Assembly: GCA_008694505.1 (NCBI GenBank)
Contig: VZDJ01007753.1
Span: 15,597,003-15,661,002, forward strand
From: Cyanoderma ruficeps
Lineage: Eukaryota; Chordata; Aves; Passeriformes; Timaliidae
Length of the DNA: 64,000 nucleotides
Direction: 5' to 3'
Shown here piece by piece: positions 13,701-28,700 of this stretch. A program made the translations under genes and the position numbers. Position 1 is the stretch's first letter. The number at the start of each line of letters is the position of its first letter. Under the pieces are notes generated by a model. It searched no databases, was not told the origin of the DNA, and was given only the letters and a program-made list of their open reading frames with translations.

Positions 13701-16700
13701 TGGGAACCTGGGGGAGTGAGTGGTTTGGCTGTGGAAGTACTTAGCTGCTGACTGGGGGGTTAAACCATAGCGATATGCAAATACATTGATAAAGGTTTAC
13801 TCAAACATCTGGGGGATTTATAATATTCCCAGTGCTGTTTCCATACATAGCCTATTAAAAATACATTTGTAGATCTGCATGTACCAAACTGTTGTGCCTT
13901 CAAATTCTCAGAAAGAACTAACTGCAATTGCCTAGGCTACACACTTTAGAAGGATTTTTATACATTGTAAAGGAACACAGAGACTTTCAGATGCCCATCA
14001 CACATGAAAGTACTTCATATGCACAAAGAGCGCTCATGGAAAGAAGCATATTGATAGATACTTTTTAAGAAACATTTTCTACTCCATGACTCTCAACTGG
14101 CACAAACTAATGCATGATTACCTCAAGATCTATCCCTTAGGATACTAAATGTCCAATAGTCAGTAGTAACCATCTCACTGTCTTTGTATTTCTACTCCAG
14201 TCATAGGTGAACTCTTTCATTTTCTGTTCTAGGAGATGAATGCAGCTGCTTTGACTTTGAGAAAAAGGGGCACTAGTGTACAAATTACTTTCCCATCTAA
14301 CCCTATCTTCCTACAGAATCAACAGTGTTTTCGCCATGAATTGTGAAACTACCAAATTTATCCACAGGGACGGAATTCTCCAACACTGTTTAGGAATTAG
14401 TCTATAAAAAGTGTCTTTGTCATGCACACTGTGCTGAGATGTCATGGTCACCTCTGGTAAATTCTGTGAAGTGCTGTTGAGGAAATGCCATGGATTATTA
14501 TTCAAAGAGATTTGAAAGTAAGCTGCAGAGCACCTGGGGCAGGAATCAAATAACTAACAGCTATAATTTAGAAAATTCTATATAGGAAAGACAAGAAATA
14601 AGGCCCACTGCCAAACTCAAGGGCCTGTACATACATCAGCTCCCTGCAGTCATTGAAATAGAGCTGGACTTGTTCTGCCTGGCTCAGTCTTGCTTTCCTC
14701 TCCAGAAACTTTTTGTCCAAGTTTTCCCAGCACTCATCCACATCTGTGAGTCTCTCCATGATGTTTTCCTTAACTTCAGGGTATGTGCGGCTGAGGTGCC
14801 AAGCGTCCCCTCGAATCCGTTCCAGCTCTTTCATGATGACTCCTAGATCCCTCTGGAACAGAGACAGAGTGGATTATAAGACCAAGTCACTACTTGGCTC
14901 TATCAAAGGTGGATTTAACGATGATACATATTTTTTCTACCCTCTGGCTGTACAGAGACTAGAAGCGTGAATGCCTCTCAATTTTCCTTTAATGACTTAT
15001 TCATCATCAAACATAAAAGAAACTTCTCTAGACACGAGACAGATTATTTTGGTAAACGTGGAGCTGAAGTCTCCTATGGTTCAGCTGACAACTTTGCAAT
15101 TATAATAACACCTTGGAATAGATTTTAGAAGAGGTCATCCTTAAAAGCAAAAGCATTAATAATATAATATCTCAGTGTTAAAAACAGGAGGAAAAGGCCC
15201 TCTTCTCTGAAAGAAGAATATTTAAGGGTGCAATAAATTTGTATTGCAAGCAAGACCCTTGAGAGGCATCAGTTAAGAATCAGCCTCCTTTTTTTGGCCA
15301 TCTATGCTTTTCTGCTACTGCTTCATCACAGATCCTCTTACCTCTACTCCCTCAAGATGGCTGAGAAGTGTCTGTACACCTGAAAGATCATACCCATAAT
15401 CGTCTATATCCACCACTGCCTCTTTCTCCTGCATCCAGCCCTTTACTTCATCCACATCATGGTCATACTGGTGAACTTGATGGGCTGCTTGTAGGTTCTG
15501 GAATAAAGAAGTAATTTAATGGTAATGCTCTACAGCATTATGTCATAATGCAGTACAAGATGACTGGGGATTTTGAGAAGGAATGAAACATCTTCCCCAT
15601 TAAGTCACCTGAAAGTGAGGTGTTAACTTAATTTCCCAAAGTTCTGTTGGACAATGGAAAGAAACAGATGTCTCCAAAAAGCAATTTATACCTACAGAAG
15701 AAGAATGGTCAAAATGGAGAGCATGATTTGCCTTCTAAAAGCAGGTCTCTACACCACAGAAGTTGTCTTAAAATACTTCTTGGAATAAAGGTCTAGTCTA
15801 CACTGTAAACAGTGAAAATAAAAGGAATTGAGCAAAAATCATGCTTTTCTGAAATGAGAGGTATAAAAAACCATTCTACTATAAACATACTAGTTTATAG
15901 TCAAAGTCTATAGTAACAATTGTCATGCATTTATTTTTGCTAACAGACATCACTGGGCTTGAGCTACCTCATAAGCAACAGGTCATGCAACAGTAGTGAA
16001 AAAAAAGGATTAAGGACATTTGATGTTTTATATTCTCCTTAAAACAAACAAAAATATTGAGTTTTGTGTGTCACCTCTGCTTTTCCAAACATATCCGTGA
16101 CTGCAGTTTCTTGAGAGGGAGTGAGCAGATTTAACACCTAACTGCTGCCTAAAGGTGGGGGGTTGGCTCTGTGTCCTCCATCACATTTTCTTCCATATCC
16201 CTTCTTTGATTCCAAGTAGCTAACTCAGAAAAAAACCTGGAGAATTTTGATCAGGTTTAGCAAACTGTTAAATAAATAGTTCCAGAAAGAGACTGATAAG
16301 TGGCAGAGCCAGACTTTTGTTAGTGGTGGTAAAGTGTTGTTTTTGGCTTTGTTTTTCAGGAAACTAGAGTTAGCAGTGAATTAAGGAAAACGATTACTCA
16401 GAGCTGATAAATATCTTTCAAGTATAAGCCTTGCTAGGAACAGTAGGGTAAGCAGTGGCTATAAAGGGAAATGAATCTAGGAAAAAATGAACAGGACTTA
16501 TTACCCCTGTAAACCTTGTGCTTCAACATGAACAATGCACTAGTTTGGGAAAGAAATGACATGGGAGACTGCAGGGAAATCAATGCCCCAGTTTTTCATG
16601 TGTTTCCTACCTCTGTCCTTAGCTGAATGGCATTACACAGTGTCTCCCACATTTCATTGATTTGCTTAGTTCTCTTCTGGATAACATCCATCTTGCTGTG

Positions 16701-19700
16701 GCCTTCCTTATCCAGTTTAGATGCCAACTCGTTTAAGGAGACAACTTTGGAATGTCCCAGTGGTTTCATCTCGTTTATAAAATCATTAAACTTTTTCTCC
16801 AGCACCTGCAGAATAAATGGGGACACAAATGTAGATAAAAGACTTTCTGCCTACCTCCATGAGAGAGATGGAAGGAATGACTTTCTCTGCTCCGTATAAC
16901 ACAAAAGCCATCCACGGCAATCTACAGTGCAAATGGCTTGATAAATCCAAATTATCTAGAGTCAGAAAAAGACATCTGTTGTCTTGATCATTCAAAATTC
17001 TATGTCACAAAGAAAAATTAACCACACCCTGACAAGAAGAAGTTGCCCAGATCAAAAGCTAATGAACAGTGCTTGTCTACATATGCAGCAGTTCCTAGGA
17101 GTTGACACTACTAATTATACCTCTCTGCAGTGTGTGCCCAAGGAGAAACTTATCCTTGAAATCACCAGCAAGAGATATGAATATGGCAGCCGAGTGTTTT
17201 TGACTATAGTCAAATTTTTTACGTTCTGTCAAATTTATGAGTAGGGCAAGCAATGAAGTGTGCTGACCTCACCTTATACCAAGAAAAGCTAACTTTCTGA
17301 TACATTTAATTTTCTGTCGGAGGATGCTTCCTCAGCTCAACTGTCAAAGCAGAGAGAAGCCAGTCTGAGCTCTTGCTGTAGAGGTAACAGCTCTGCTTAA
17401 TTTTTGTCACTGTAAAATGCTTCACTGTCAGCAGCTATAAAAAAATTGCAGCAAATATATCCCTGCTTTGCCACACAATACATGCAACACCTTTTACTTT
17501 CTTTTACCTCAACATCGTCTAAGTCCTGCCCATAGTCATCGGACTCTGCTACAGAGAGTTTACTGGAAAGCCATGCATCCACCAGCTGGAATTCTCTTTC
17601 AAACTGATAGAGCTGTAATTGTTCTTGCAGGCGTTTTCTCTGGGTGTCAGACTTCTGTAGGAGAGACTGATAGTCTGCTAGGATTCCCTGGAGCTTTGAA
17701 AGTATTACTGAACTGCAAAGAATAAGAAGGAGAAGGTATGTCTTTATTTTATTTTTATTTTAAAACACTGTTTTTTCTGACTGGTTTAATTTGCAACCCC
17801 TTTAAAATACAGAATAAACCAGACAACATCATGGACTGAGTTATGCTGTGTCATTAAAGCCAGCTAGCTCAGGAAATTAAAGTATATCATACAAATGGCT
17901 GCACTTTTCCCTTCCTCCTCTCCAGATATAAAAACAAACATTCAATGAAAAACAGTGAACTGTTGACTTCCTTTCCCAAGCACAGTGGTTTTTGAATATT
18001 TGTGGTAAATTAGAACTAGATGAGAGTTCCTGGGAGTAGACAGTGGACAAAGAAGCTGATCTGCGTTAATTGGTCTGTTGTTTAAAAAAACAAAAAAAAC
18101 CCCCCAAAAAACCATGAAAACATTAAAACAATCATCAAGCTTTTGGGGAGCTCAGTGTGTGTGATGACGATGATGATGGAGGGATGGATGATTCCTGAAG
18201 CCTTATTTCTGAATGAGCCATCAAACATAGTTGAACTTTTCTGTATTTGCCTTCTCTGGGCATTTCTGTTTAGACCTGGAGGAGAAATCTGTTTTCACTT
18301 TCCTACCTCTCTGGACTGTCTTTGTTTATTAAGCTGGTCCCTGTCTCCTGTGCTTTCTCAATCCGTGACCTGAAACTATCCATGTCCAGTTTGGTAGCTT
18401 CAAGTTTACGTAGTAAAACTTGTGTGGATTCTTCATTCTTCCCGTAATCAGAGGTCTCCAGAATGAAACTTCTCTCTGCCAGCCATGCCTCCACCTCCAG
18501 CAGCTGTACAAAATACAAGGATGAGCCTTAACACAGCTTGATTTAGGGCAAGACAAAGAAAACTGAAAGCAGTGGTGCACTGACACATCAGTGAAAACAG
18601 AGAGCACCTTAGGTGTCTTCCACTAATGCAATATAGCACACTGTTCCAAAAAATGTGTACCCAGAATCCAGTAATTGCAGTTACATGTTACTCACTGCGA
18701 TTAGTTGGGAAGATAACTGTCATTTCTCCACTGTATCCATATTTACCAGATATGAAAAAATAACGGCAATGTGAATTCTACTTCTTTCTCAGCACTTATA
18801 TTCATTCAACAATATAGGTGTCAGTTGTTTTAAGAGAAGAAAGGCGAAAATAAATCTCTCAGGAACCATCTTTACCTCATTTAGCAACAGATGGGCCTCA
18901 TAGGACTGCATAAGCCTCTGTCTCCTCTCTTGAGCCTCTGCCTTCAAGGTCTCTACAGATGTCTCAAGCTCCTTCAGATGCTCTATGATCTTGCGAGAGG
19001 CTGAGTGGCCTCCCCTTACCAGTTTCTGTCCTGTACTGATCACTGCTTTGGTCAAAGCATCCCGACTGTTTATCTCATTCTCCAAGTTCTGGAAAGAGTA
19101 AAGAGTAAAATGATAGACCAAAAACTGAAGTTAGGGAATTTTTATTCCAGAAAATGTAGTCATGCAATTCCATTATAAATTTGCTTTCTATTCACAAAAG
19201 TCGATCAGAGGTACAAAGTCTGAGCGCATGCTTGGAGTGGAGGACTTTTTTTGGGGTGAAGGAGTGATCACAGAAATCAAATTTAGCCATGAGGTTTGAA
19301 CTTTGATGTATGTTTACCTCAGAGTCTGGAGGGCAAAGGTTCTAATCACAAACCTCTTATTTGTAGATTCCATTGAAATATACCCAGTTCCATTCCATCA
19401 TATGGCATTTCTTGAATTAAAACATATCTAGAGCAGAATGACCAATTTGTCTGCACGTTATTATTTATCACTTGCCAATGCTTTTGTAGAAGATGCATCT
19501 TTGCATAGCAACCATTGTAAACACTGTGGGTACACCAGCAGGACAAGGAGAGAAGAAAACCACCAAAGGCTTTACTTGAAATTAATTTTTGAAGACTGGT
19601 AGATTTTAAACTATAGATTAAAACTATATGCATCCCTGCATATACTCTCCCATGGGAAGGCAAGGCCCATGCTGTGATTTTTCTGTGAGCATACATGCCT

Positions 19701-22700
19701 GAGCACCCTGAGCACAAACAAGCCCCTCAATTTTACCCTTGTTCTGTTTAATTTCGTAGCTATGGATAAGCAGGTTCAGCGTTAGACTGCAGTGCTGTGT
19801 TAATATTGAAGAGATGCCCTCTATGAGGAGAGGAGCTGCTTTTTCAACTTAAGTGTCAAACTTGGCTGGAAAAGAGCTCTGATTATAATCTTGCCTTTCA
19901 CTTCCCCCTATTGATTTCAAGATGTTGTTGAAAAGTGACACTGTATCTTCCAAGCCAAGCAGCTGTTTGAAGGCATAATATATTTGTGAGTAAATGCTGT
20001 TTTGCAAGACAGCTTTTTTTTTTTTTTTTTNTTTTTTTTTTTTTTTCTTCTTTGGGTTAATACAGTTCTCACACAATCTCTCTTGTGGTAACAAACCAAG
20101 GACTGAATTTTGCAAATCTGGCTCATTAGGACAAACAATAGAGGGTGGAACTAACAGTATATTCGATTCTTGACTTGTATGTTAATTCTGACATTTGCTT
20201 GCTTGTAAGCCAACATTAAAAAGAAGGTGCAGAGGCTGTAGCTAATAACATGTTGAGAGTTAAAAGCTTATATTTTAATCCTGTTTCCAGAAGAATAGTA
20301 AGTAAAATGTCAGACAATTTTATTATGCACTGATTTTATGGTATATATCTCCCACTCTCACAGTTAGCTGAAAAATTTTGAGACTTAGCCAATTAACAAA
20401 AAATAATCATAGCCTAAAGCCGTATCTCCTCTGTTCCTTCAGTTATTTGAAATATTTTCTCAGATTAATTCAGCTCACGCATTCTTTTCTTCTGTGAACT
20501 TAATTACTTTCTTACCGTGCCAATGAGCTCATAAATTTTAGGAGTAATTGCACACATAACATTTATACTTTTAATCAGGATGAAACAAGATTTTCATTCT
20601 TAGTGTTTCACAGTGATTGCACCAGATGCTTGGGTTTTCTCTCTCTCTGACTGTGTATATCACACACATTGACAATTTATAGGATCTCCTGTGTTTCCCA
20701 ATCTTAGTGCAGGTTGCACAGATTTCCCCTAAAGGCACTTGACATGGCACTTAAATGGATGTCATATGTTAATATTAATATTAAATACCAATAGCTGTTG
20801 GAAATTCTTAGCAGGAATATTTTTTCTTCCGCCCTGTATTTGCAAAGAGACAGTGCTCCTTAATAAAGAACGATCAGGAAGGTATTTTTTGGTATTTGAG
20901 ACAACAGCATTCCAGGCACTGCTTTCTCTGTTGGCCCATCCAGATCTTGTGAAATATTTCAGCAGCTGTCTTGAAAGCTACCACTGGAATGAAGGTCAGA
21001 TAGCATAATAATTCCCTGTTCACTCCCTCCCATCAGAGAAGAAAAAATTTTGGGGAAAAATGTTTTCCTGGGAGCTCATCCTGACACAGCTGAACAATGA
21101 GCTTCCTTGGATGTACTTACTGAGTTTGGAAGCATTTTGTTAGGACCAAAGAACCCATGTAAATATGCACAAGTTTGTCAAGTCTATTTTGTATTGAAAA
21201 GGCCAGGGTTTGAACTCAGTTCACAGAAAAACCCGACGTGTCCACAGGAAGCCTGTGGTGTGGTACTTGCACCACTGAAATGATAAGCAGGATGGCATCC
21301 TGCATGCTGCCAAGTCATGGATATATCCTTGAAAAAGAAAAGGATAAAAGTGGTCCCTAGCATCCTGACTCCCGTTAGCCAAAGTGCAACAGATGAAGTG
21401 TGCTAGAGACAAAGGGAGTGTAGTGTTCTCTGATTCTAAAGACTGTGAATGGTTGTCACATGACACTACCTGGTGCTTTTCTTGTAGACTCTGAACAGTT
21501 GCCAGGGATTTGCCATAATCCTTGGAGGAAGCCATGGGGAGCTTCTCACGAACCCAAGCCAACTCCTCATCAACATCTCGGAAGAACTGGTACTGAAGTC
21601 TGCTTGCCTCCAGACTTCCCCGCCTCTCCTGCAGAGGATCACGTAGCCTTTTGTATCTGTAGGTTTTAAACATAATCCAGTGAGGACTACAGATTGATAA
21701 GGAATGAACGCAAAACACTAATTTCAAAATAGTGTAGAGAAGGAAAGAAAAAAGAACATTCAGGGAAGAAGAAAGCTGATAAAAGTAGAAAAAGGATGAC
21801 ATAGGCCAGGCACTCACACACCTCTGCACCAGTTCATCCACTTTCTCTTCTAGTTCATCAGCAAGGAAATGTTTCTCCTTCTGGAACTGTTGAGCTGTGA
21901 CCACAAGCTCTTGCAGCCGGTCCCTATGGGCAGCAATGTCTTCCTCCAGCTCCTCTTGTTTCTTCAGATGACTGTCCAAAACCACCAGATCATTGTCATT
22001 ATATGATGCTTTCAGGTCATTTTCCACACCCTCCAACCATTTCTCTGTGTCCTCTACATTTCGCTGAAAATGAAGACCCTGAGAACAAGCAAGAAGAAAA
22101 GATCATTTAAACCTTTAGGACAGATAATGTGATGTAAAAATCTCAGTCACTTTCAGCAAAGATTGCACACAAACATGGGGCAACTTCCCAGTGCTCAGTG
22201 AACTCCTCATATGCAAATAAAGAAGAGATTTCAGTCATGGTGAAGTCAAGAACAGATGCATTAAACATCAACAGCATTTCTTACTAGTGTTTCACAAATG
22301 CAGATCATGAACATAACATCTTCAAAAAAATACCCAAACATTTAAAGGGAGAGATCTGTTTTATAACCTCAGATTTTCTGATAGCCCAAGCAAGCATAAC
22401 TCACAGTTGTGAGAATTCATGTGCCTGGAGCTGGAAGAATGAAAAACAGCTATAAGTTTTTTCTCAATGTGCTGGAGAAAAGATGCCCTTGAGACAGATG
22501 CAGAGAGATGACACATATGAGTAAACACATTTTTCCTAGGTATCTCTCTCTGGAATCTGGATCTAAACCAGCAGCAGAAAGTGAAACGGTGCCCAGCCTA
22601 CAAATCCTCTTCCCTCCATAGGGATCTTCAATTATCCTGTCAATTCCATCCAGTCAGCCCACACTTAGTAGAGTCTTTGCAGTAACGGTTGCATTGTATC

Positions 22701-25700
22701 ACTTGACACACTTCTAAATGAGACATTTAGCAAGGCAGCCGTGCTATCTCTGGAAAAGACACCAAGATCCAACTGCTGGCATCCCTGTAACCACTGGCAT
22801 TACCTTGTAAGCATCCTGCAGTTTGGTCCATTTATCCTGGCAACTTGCTAGCAGTTCCTCCCATAGCTCTTCCATTTCTTGTAGTCTGGACAGAATGGCT
22901 TCTGTGGCATAGTGCCTTTCATGGATCATCTTCTCCCCTTCCTATGTCAGAAGAAACAGGCAACGTATTCTTCTTTTGCTGAACACACCAGAATATATCA
23001 CTTTTGCCTTCATAATCAAAGCCTACTGGCACTCTTATGTAAAGGGCCAGCTGCAACCTTTATCTCCTGACATAACAGATGGAGGGATTGGAGAGACAGA
23101 GAAAAATCTAATAAAGACAAAAGTCTTACTGAAATGAGGGCAGAAACTGCACAGCAAGAGAAGAAAGAGGTACAGCAAGTGAAAGTTGCTCTGCCAGGTC
23201 AGTAGGTGTTATGAAGACCAACTACTAGGACTAGTCCCAACAAAGAAGGTAGGGCATCATGAAATAATGTGAAAGAGATTGTGCAAACAAGTCTTTAAAA
23301 ACAGATAATTTTACCAAGGATTGTAACTCCACCCTTTAACCCCCTCTTGTTGGNTTTAATGTAGCAATCTATTGCAAAATACATCTAGTAAGCACTGTGC
23401 TGAAAATAAAATTAATAAACATGTAACAGTCTGTCCTTCCAAATTTATCATCTGATCACAGCTTCTGCCAAATATCTGACAAATCTTGTCATGCTTCCCT
23501 CATATCTCGCCTACTACTGTGTCTCTGCAAAGGAAGTACTTGAAAACTCTACTTTATCCTTTTTGTTGGATACATCTTACATGACTTGCTAAGGTTGCTC
23601 ATCCAGTCAGGTAGGTTCTCTGCTGGAAAGAAACAAGGATACCTCTAAAGTGGCATTCACCCAGAGAGATGTCCCTAAAGTCAGCAGATTGAATCTTTTA
23701 TTGCAGGCCACCATCTCTTTCCATTGCATGCACAGTGAATATGCATAGGAAGCTCACACTAGATAGTAAAAGAGAGAGAAAGAGTGAAGAAACAGATGGA
23801 CAGAGAAAATTCTTGATGGACTAAAAGGATAAGCTTCTCAGTATACCCAGAAACAACATGGAAAATGCCAGTGAGAGGACAGTGACTCCCCCTCCCTTGT
23901 TTGAAAGTCACACTGTCTACAGAGTCTTTCATGCCAGTTGCCCACCCTTGCCCAAAACCCCGCTTCTCTCACTGATCTGATGGAGTCCAGACGATTTCTG
24001 TTGGCCATGATCTCTGCTTGGAAAGTCTGGTGCCTCTGCAGTTTGGTCTGCAGATTGCTTGGGTCCTTCCAGCTATCATCCTGGGCAATGCTATTCTTCT
24101 CGTTAATCCAGGCAGCCACCTGTAGGGAGGGAAGAACAGAAGTAAACAAAATCTTCAGTGTTTCTTCAGTTTTCTCAGCTCCAACCTGCCAGGCTCTCCT
24201 CTTACATGTATAAAACAGGGAACTGGTAAGTGGGGACTGAAATGAGTTGTCCTTCTGAGGTTCTGCTTCCCAAAGTTCCTCCTGCCCTTCATGAAGTCAC
24301 CCCTATATGTTTGTTTACTAACACTCTTGCCTGGAAAGGGAGCTGTCTCCATCAGATAGCCCCCATGCAGTGAGAAAATGCATAGGCACATGTGCACATG
24401 GGGGACCATAGACAATGATCTCCCTATTTCTAACCCATTGACAGTATCTCACAAAAAAAAAGAATTGATTTTTTTCTTCTTATTATTTTTTTAATGGTGG
24501 CACATTCCCTTGTAATGCATTTCTTTCTTCTGCATTTTGCTGTTGTCCCAAGTACACTAAATCTTTTGTTTACTAGACTAGATGAGAGAGAAGAAGAAAA
24601 AAGATCCCTTCAGTCTTATCCTCATCTTTCCCAATATTATCTCATTCCAGGCTCAGTTCCTTGATTTTTCTCACGGTAAATCTGTCTGGGGATTCAGATC
24701 TATGCAGCACAGCATGTTTTAAGAAACCAGAATATTATGAATCCTGTGTAATTGTACCTCAAAAGAATTCTTCAGGAACTTCTGCAGAAGCCTTGATTCC
24801 TCTAGCAAATGTCTGCGAGCAGCAGCATTCTCCAGTAGTCTCTGTTTTCTGGGATGAAGAGAGATGTGTGAGGTAAAAGTCACAGAGTGAATTAGATAAG
24901 GATTTTCAAATTTCACCTCTAAAACACACATGTTCTAATCCTCCAGTCCCTAGGAGGGAAATGTCCATAATATGCAGATCACCTTGATCTGGGCTGTCAG
25001 AGAAGATGCCCAGGACACTATAGGAAAGATTTCCAGCTGATAGATATGTTTAAACTACCCACAAATTCTGTATATATGGTATCTGCCTCTAGAAATCACC
25101 ATTATTGCCTTTCGAGGTTCAAGAGAACATAAAGTCAGCACATTCCTTATGTGGAAATCCTGCAAGTGTGATGGTGTTTGTCATGGATAAATCGAAGCTA
25201 CACCATCCTTTAATATTTTTTCCCCAAATCTTGACCTGCAGCATTTTGTGTTAATGCAGATGTGAGATACTAATAAATCATATCAAATGAGACAATATTA
25301 ATAAATCAGTATGTTCACTTGAATCATAAGGGACCTCCAGTCTCTTTTCATCACTTTTATGTGGCTCTTTTCATCCACCACAGCAGTGAATACAATTGCT
25401 TTTACTTCTGCACTTGTTTAAGATGAACAATATGCAAATTGCTTGTAGGAATAAAGTAATTCACATGAAAGGGCAAGATCTGATCAGAAAATTTGTGAAT
25501 GCCCTAATGGATAATTTGAGTGGGGTTTAAAGACCAACCCCGTTAGAGCAGAGAAAAGGAGTTGTCTAGCAAATGACCTTTCTGGATGGTATTTAATGAT
25601 AATGAAGTATTTAATGGCATGGCAGGCCTTCTGTTTGCAGCACTGTCCCTCAGACCATGCCAGAATACAGAATTACAGAGAAACTGCCTTTTTCTGAATC

Positions 25701-28700
25701 CTGCTCCCCCTCTGCTAATTGCATTTTGGAAGCCTCCTAATGAAATATGGCCTATTTTGGAAGATCCAAGTGCAAAGCATGAAGTTGAGCAAATGCAAAC
25801 CAGCTTAGAGTTCTCTTAGATCATTTAAAGATAATGATCACAGGAGGAGGGTCTCATTGCAGAAGAGACTGGTGGCTGATGTGGGAAGGATTTGACTTCA
25901 CCTCCTTAGAACAGCCTGGCATCTGTTGCTGATATTTTCTGAGTCATAATGCTTGTTCTGTGTCAGCTGCTGAGCAAATGACGCCATCTCGTCGATTTTC
26001 TCCATCTGAGCTTCCAGGGGTTTTTCAAACTGTGTGTGTTTCCTCTGCAGGCTCTCCACACTAGACACTGAGTCCTGGGGAGAATTCAACAAAGGGAAGC
26101 TGCTTTCAGTCAGGGTTTTTCCATCCAAAACACTGATAATCCAGAAGGTAAATGGCATTTACCCCACATTTGCAAAGTAGCTGTCAAAAAATTTATTGTT
26201 CTTTGGAATTGATTGGCATTAATCTGACACTTGGGACCTAAACAATGTTCCATGCAAGGTCTGAGGCCATTATCAGTGCTGGATGCTTAGCTTCTTGTGC
26301 ATATTATTGTGCTGCATAGAACATGTAACTTCTCAAGAATTAACACATCAGCCCCTGATTTTAAATCAGTCTTAAGATAGATGCCGTGTTGAAAGCAAAT
26401 GTGGGATGCCAAATGGAAATCAGAGTTAAGTGAACAAATATGTCACAGAAAGAGGTTAAAATTAGAGTCTCAGTTTCAACTCATGGAATTTGGAACAGCT
26501 CAGATCCAGATTTGAATTTGAGGACTGGAGTCTGACATTACAGTTAATCTGGAGAGAAACACTTCTTGTAATGTTTGTGAATCCCAGCTTAATGACTCAG
26601 AGTTGTCCTTTCAGCACCCCTCTGCACTTTAATTGTAGAACCAGTGGTGTCAAAATGTTGTTATCTCAGTAAACTTTGCTTCTCCACTACTCTAAAGGAA
26701 GCAATAAGCTCACATCAAAGGCTCAGAAAAACTACTAAATTTCTGTGTGCTTACATGAGTCATTGGATGGGAAATTACTCACAGAGTAATTTTCTGCACA
26801 TTGCTGAGCTAAATATGATTAGATGAGTCCTTCTAAGTTTCATATACTGTAAAGAAGGGACTGGAAATACACTGAACTCAGATGTTTTTGTAGCCCCTGC
26901 AGAGGCAACTAATTTAGTAGCCCTACCTATAGAAGGTGTAGGGTGAGCTAAGTGTCAGAATGCATATTCAGCATCCTAAACAGCTTTTGCAACCCACGCC
27001 TCAGTCTGCTGTTTCAGTAATTGCAGCATTAATACCTGTGGTAGGTAATTTAAAGCTACCCTGGGTATGCCAGCAGCGACAGCAGTCGTGACTTGCACAC
27101 TGCTGGCAAAGGTGTTTGGGTCAGATAAGACAAGCCAGGCTGAATGGGGCATTGAGCAACCTGGGCTGGTGGGAGGTGTCCCCACCCATGGCAGGGGAGT
27201 TGGAAATGGATGGCCTTTCAGCTCCCTTCCAACCCACACCCTGCTAGAGTTCTATGTTTCTGTGCAGTCTCATTTTCCTGCTATAATCAGAGCAGTTGGA
27301 TTGTTTCATTACTCTTGGGTCTGAAATTCCCATCCTGTGTAGAGTACCAAGGAAAGAAATCTGATCCTAAATCACCAACAGGGCAGAGCAGTAACTTCAG
27401 AAGGAGAAAGAGCACAGGAAGATTTAGAGCACATACCCCTAAGTACATATAATCCCCTTTCCTCCAGAGTGATTGTAAGAGAGAAAATTGTAATTTCTCA
27501 GAGCACATACCCCTAAGTCCTCATTAGCTAGGAAGGCCTCTTTGCTGCTGAGCCAGCTCTCAATCTGTTCCACATAGCCATAGAATTTCTGTATAGGGAA
27601 AAAACCCAACAGTCACAAACATGACAATATGCTGAAACGCTGTAAAGCAGAAGTTAACCTGACTTCAGCACAGTATACTGAAAAAAACAAACTTTAATGG
27701 TTATTTCAAAAATAAACCTAATACATGAAAAAGCATTGAAACTTCCCATACCATAAGATTTAAGTTCTCATATATGTGATAATTTTAGATGGGATTAGTA
27801 GCCCAGGTCTTATTTAAAGTACTTGACATTCTTTATTGTAGGATCTCTGTTTAAACAGAAATTTTTGAAGTGAGATGACTGTTACAGGGAAGTATTTCTG
27901 GAAAACTGCAGCCAAAATAGTTCTTTTATTAGGAAAAAAAAGCCAGGAAAAAATACATTATTCCATCCATGTTAATTTTTTTTTTTAAAATACTTGTCTG
28001 GCTCCATGTTTTTTGGGAAGATTATAGAACTTGGAAGAGTAGTGATATTGTGTTCTAAGTATGCGTCTTTTTCCAGAAATGAGATTTTGACCAAATTTTA
28101 CTAAGTTTTACAGTCTTTGAAAAACATATTAGCACACATTCCACAGAAATTTCTATGATTTGTAGAGGTAAAATCTCTCAAAGTTCTGTCACCAGTGAAG
28201 GAAGCCCTCAGCATGCCTTCCAGAATCCAGTGAAATATAGATTAAACATTGGGCATTATTAGCACATCTTTCATCCTATCATCTCATAAATTTGCTGTTT
28301 ATATATAAAAAAATGTCAGTGGCATGGGCATTCTCCCTTGAAGGTCATTTTACTTACCTGTAAATCTTGTGCCTGAAACAATTTTATATATTGCTCTTTC
28401 CATGCTTGGATCAGTTCAGACCAGGCTTGCTGTAGTCTGGAGAGGGACTGTTGGATCTCGGGGGTTGCATAGTGGCCAGAATTGGCAAGTTCTTTACCAT
28501 AGTCACTGAGAGCATTGAATCTTTCCACTCGGGCTTCAATCTCCTCCTAAAATACATTACTAAGGTTGATGTCAAGGATTTATGAAAAGCCAGTTATTCA
28601 GAATACAAGCCTTAAGGGGAAGAGTTTGGGCTGTAACTTTCCAGCACTAATATTTGTATGGAAAATCATTCATCTCTGAGCTATGTTCTGGAAGGGCATA

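Noticed and set aside
18160..18195. GATGATGA-type run resembling snoRNA C boxes
   Set aside because: It is a short GAT-type simple repeat with no matching D box or terminal stem seen.
19849..20138. Lys-rich minus-strand ORFs
   Set aside because: They are translations of the poly(T)/poly(A) tract.
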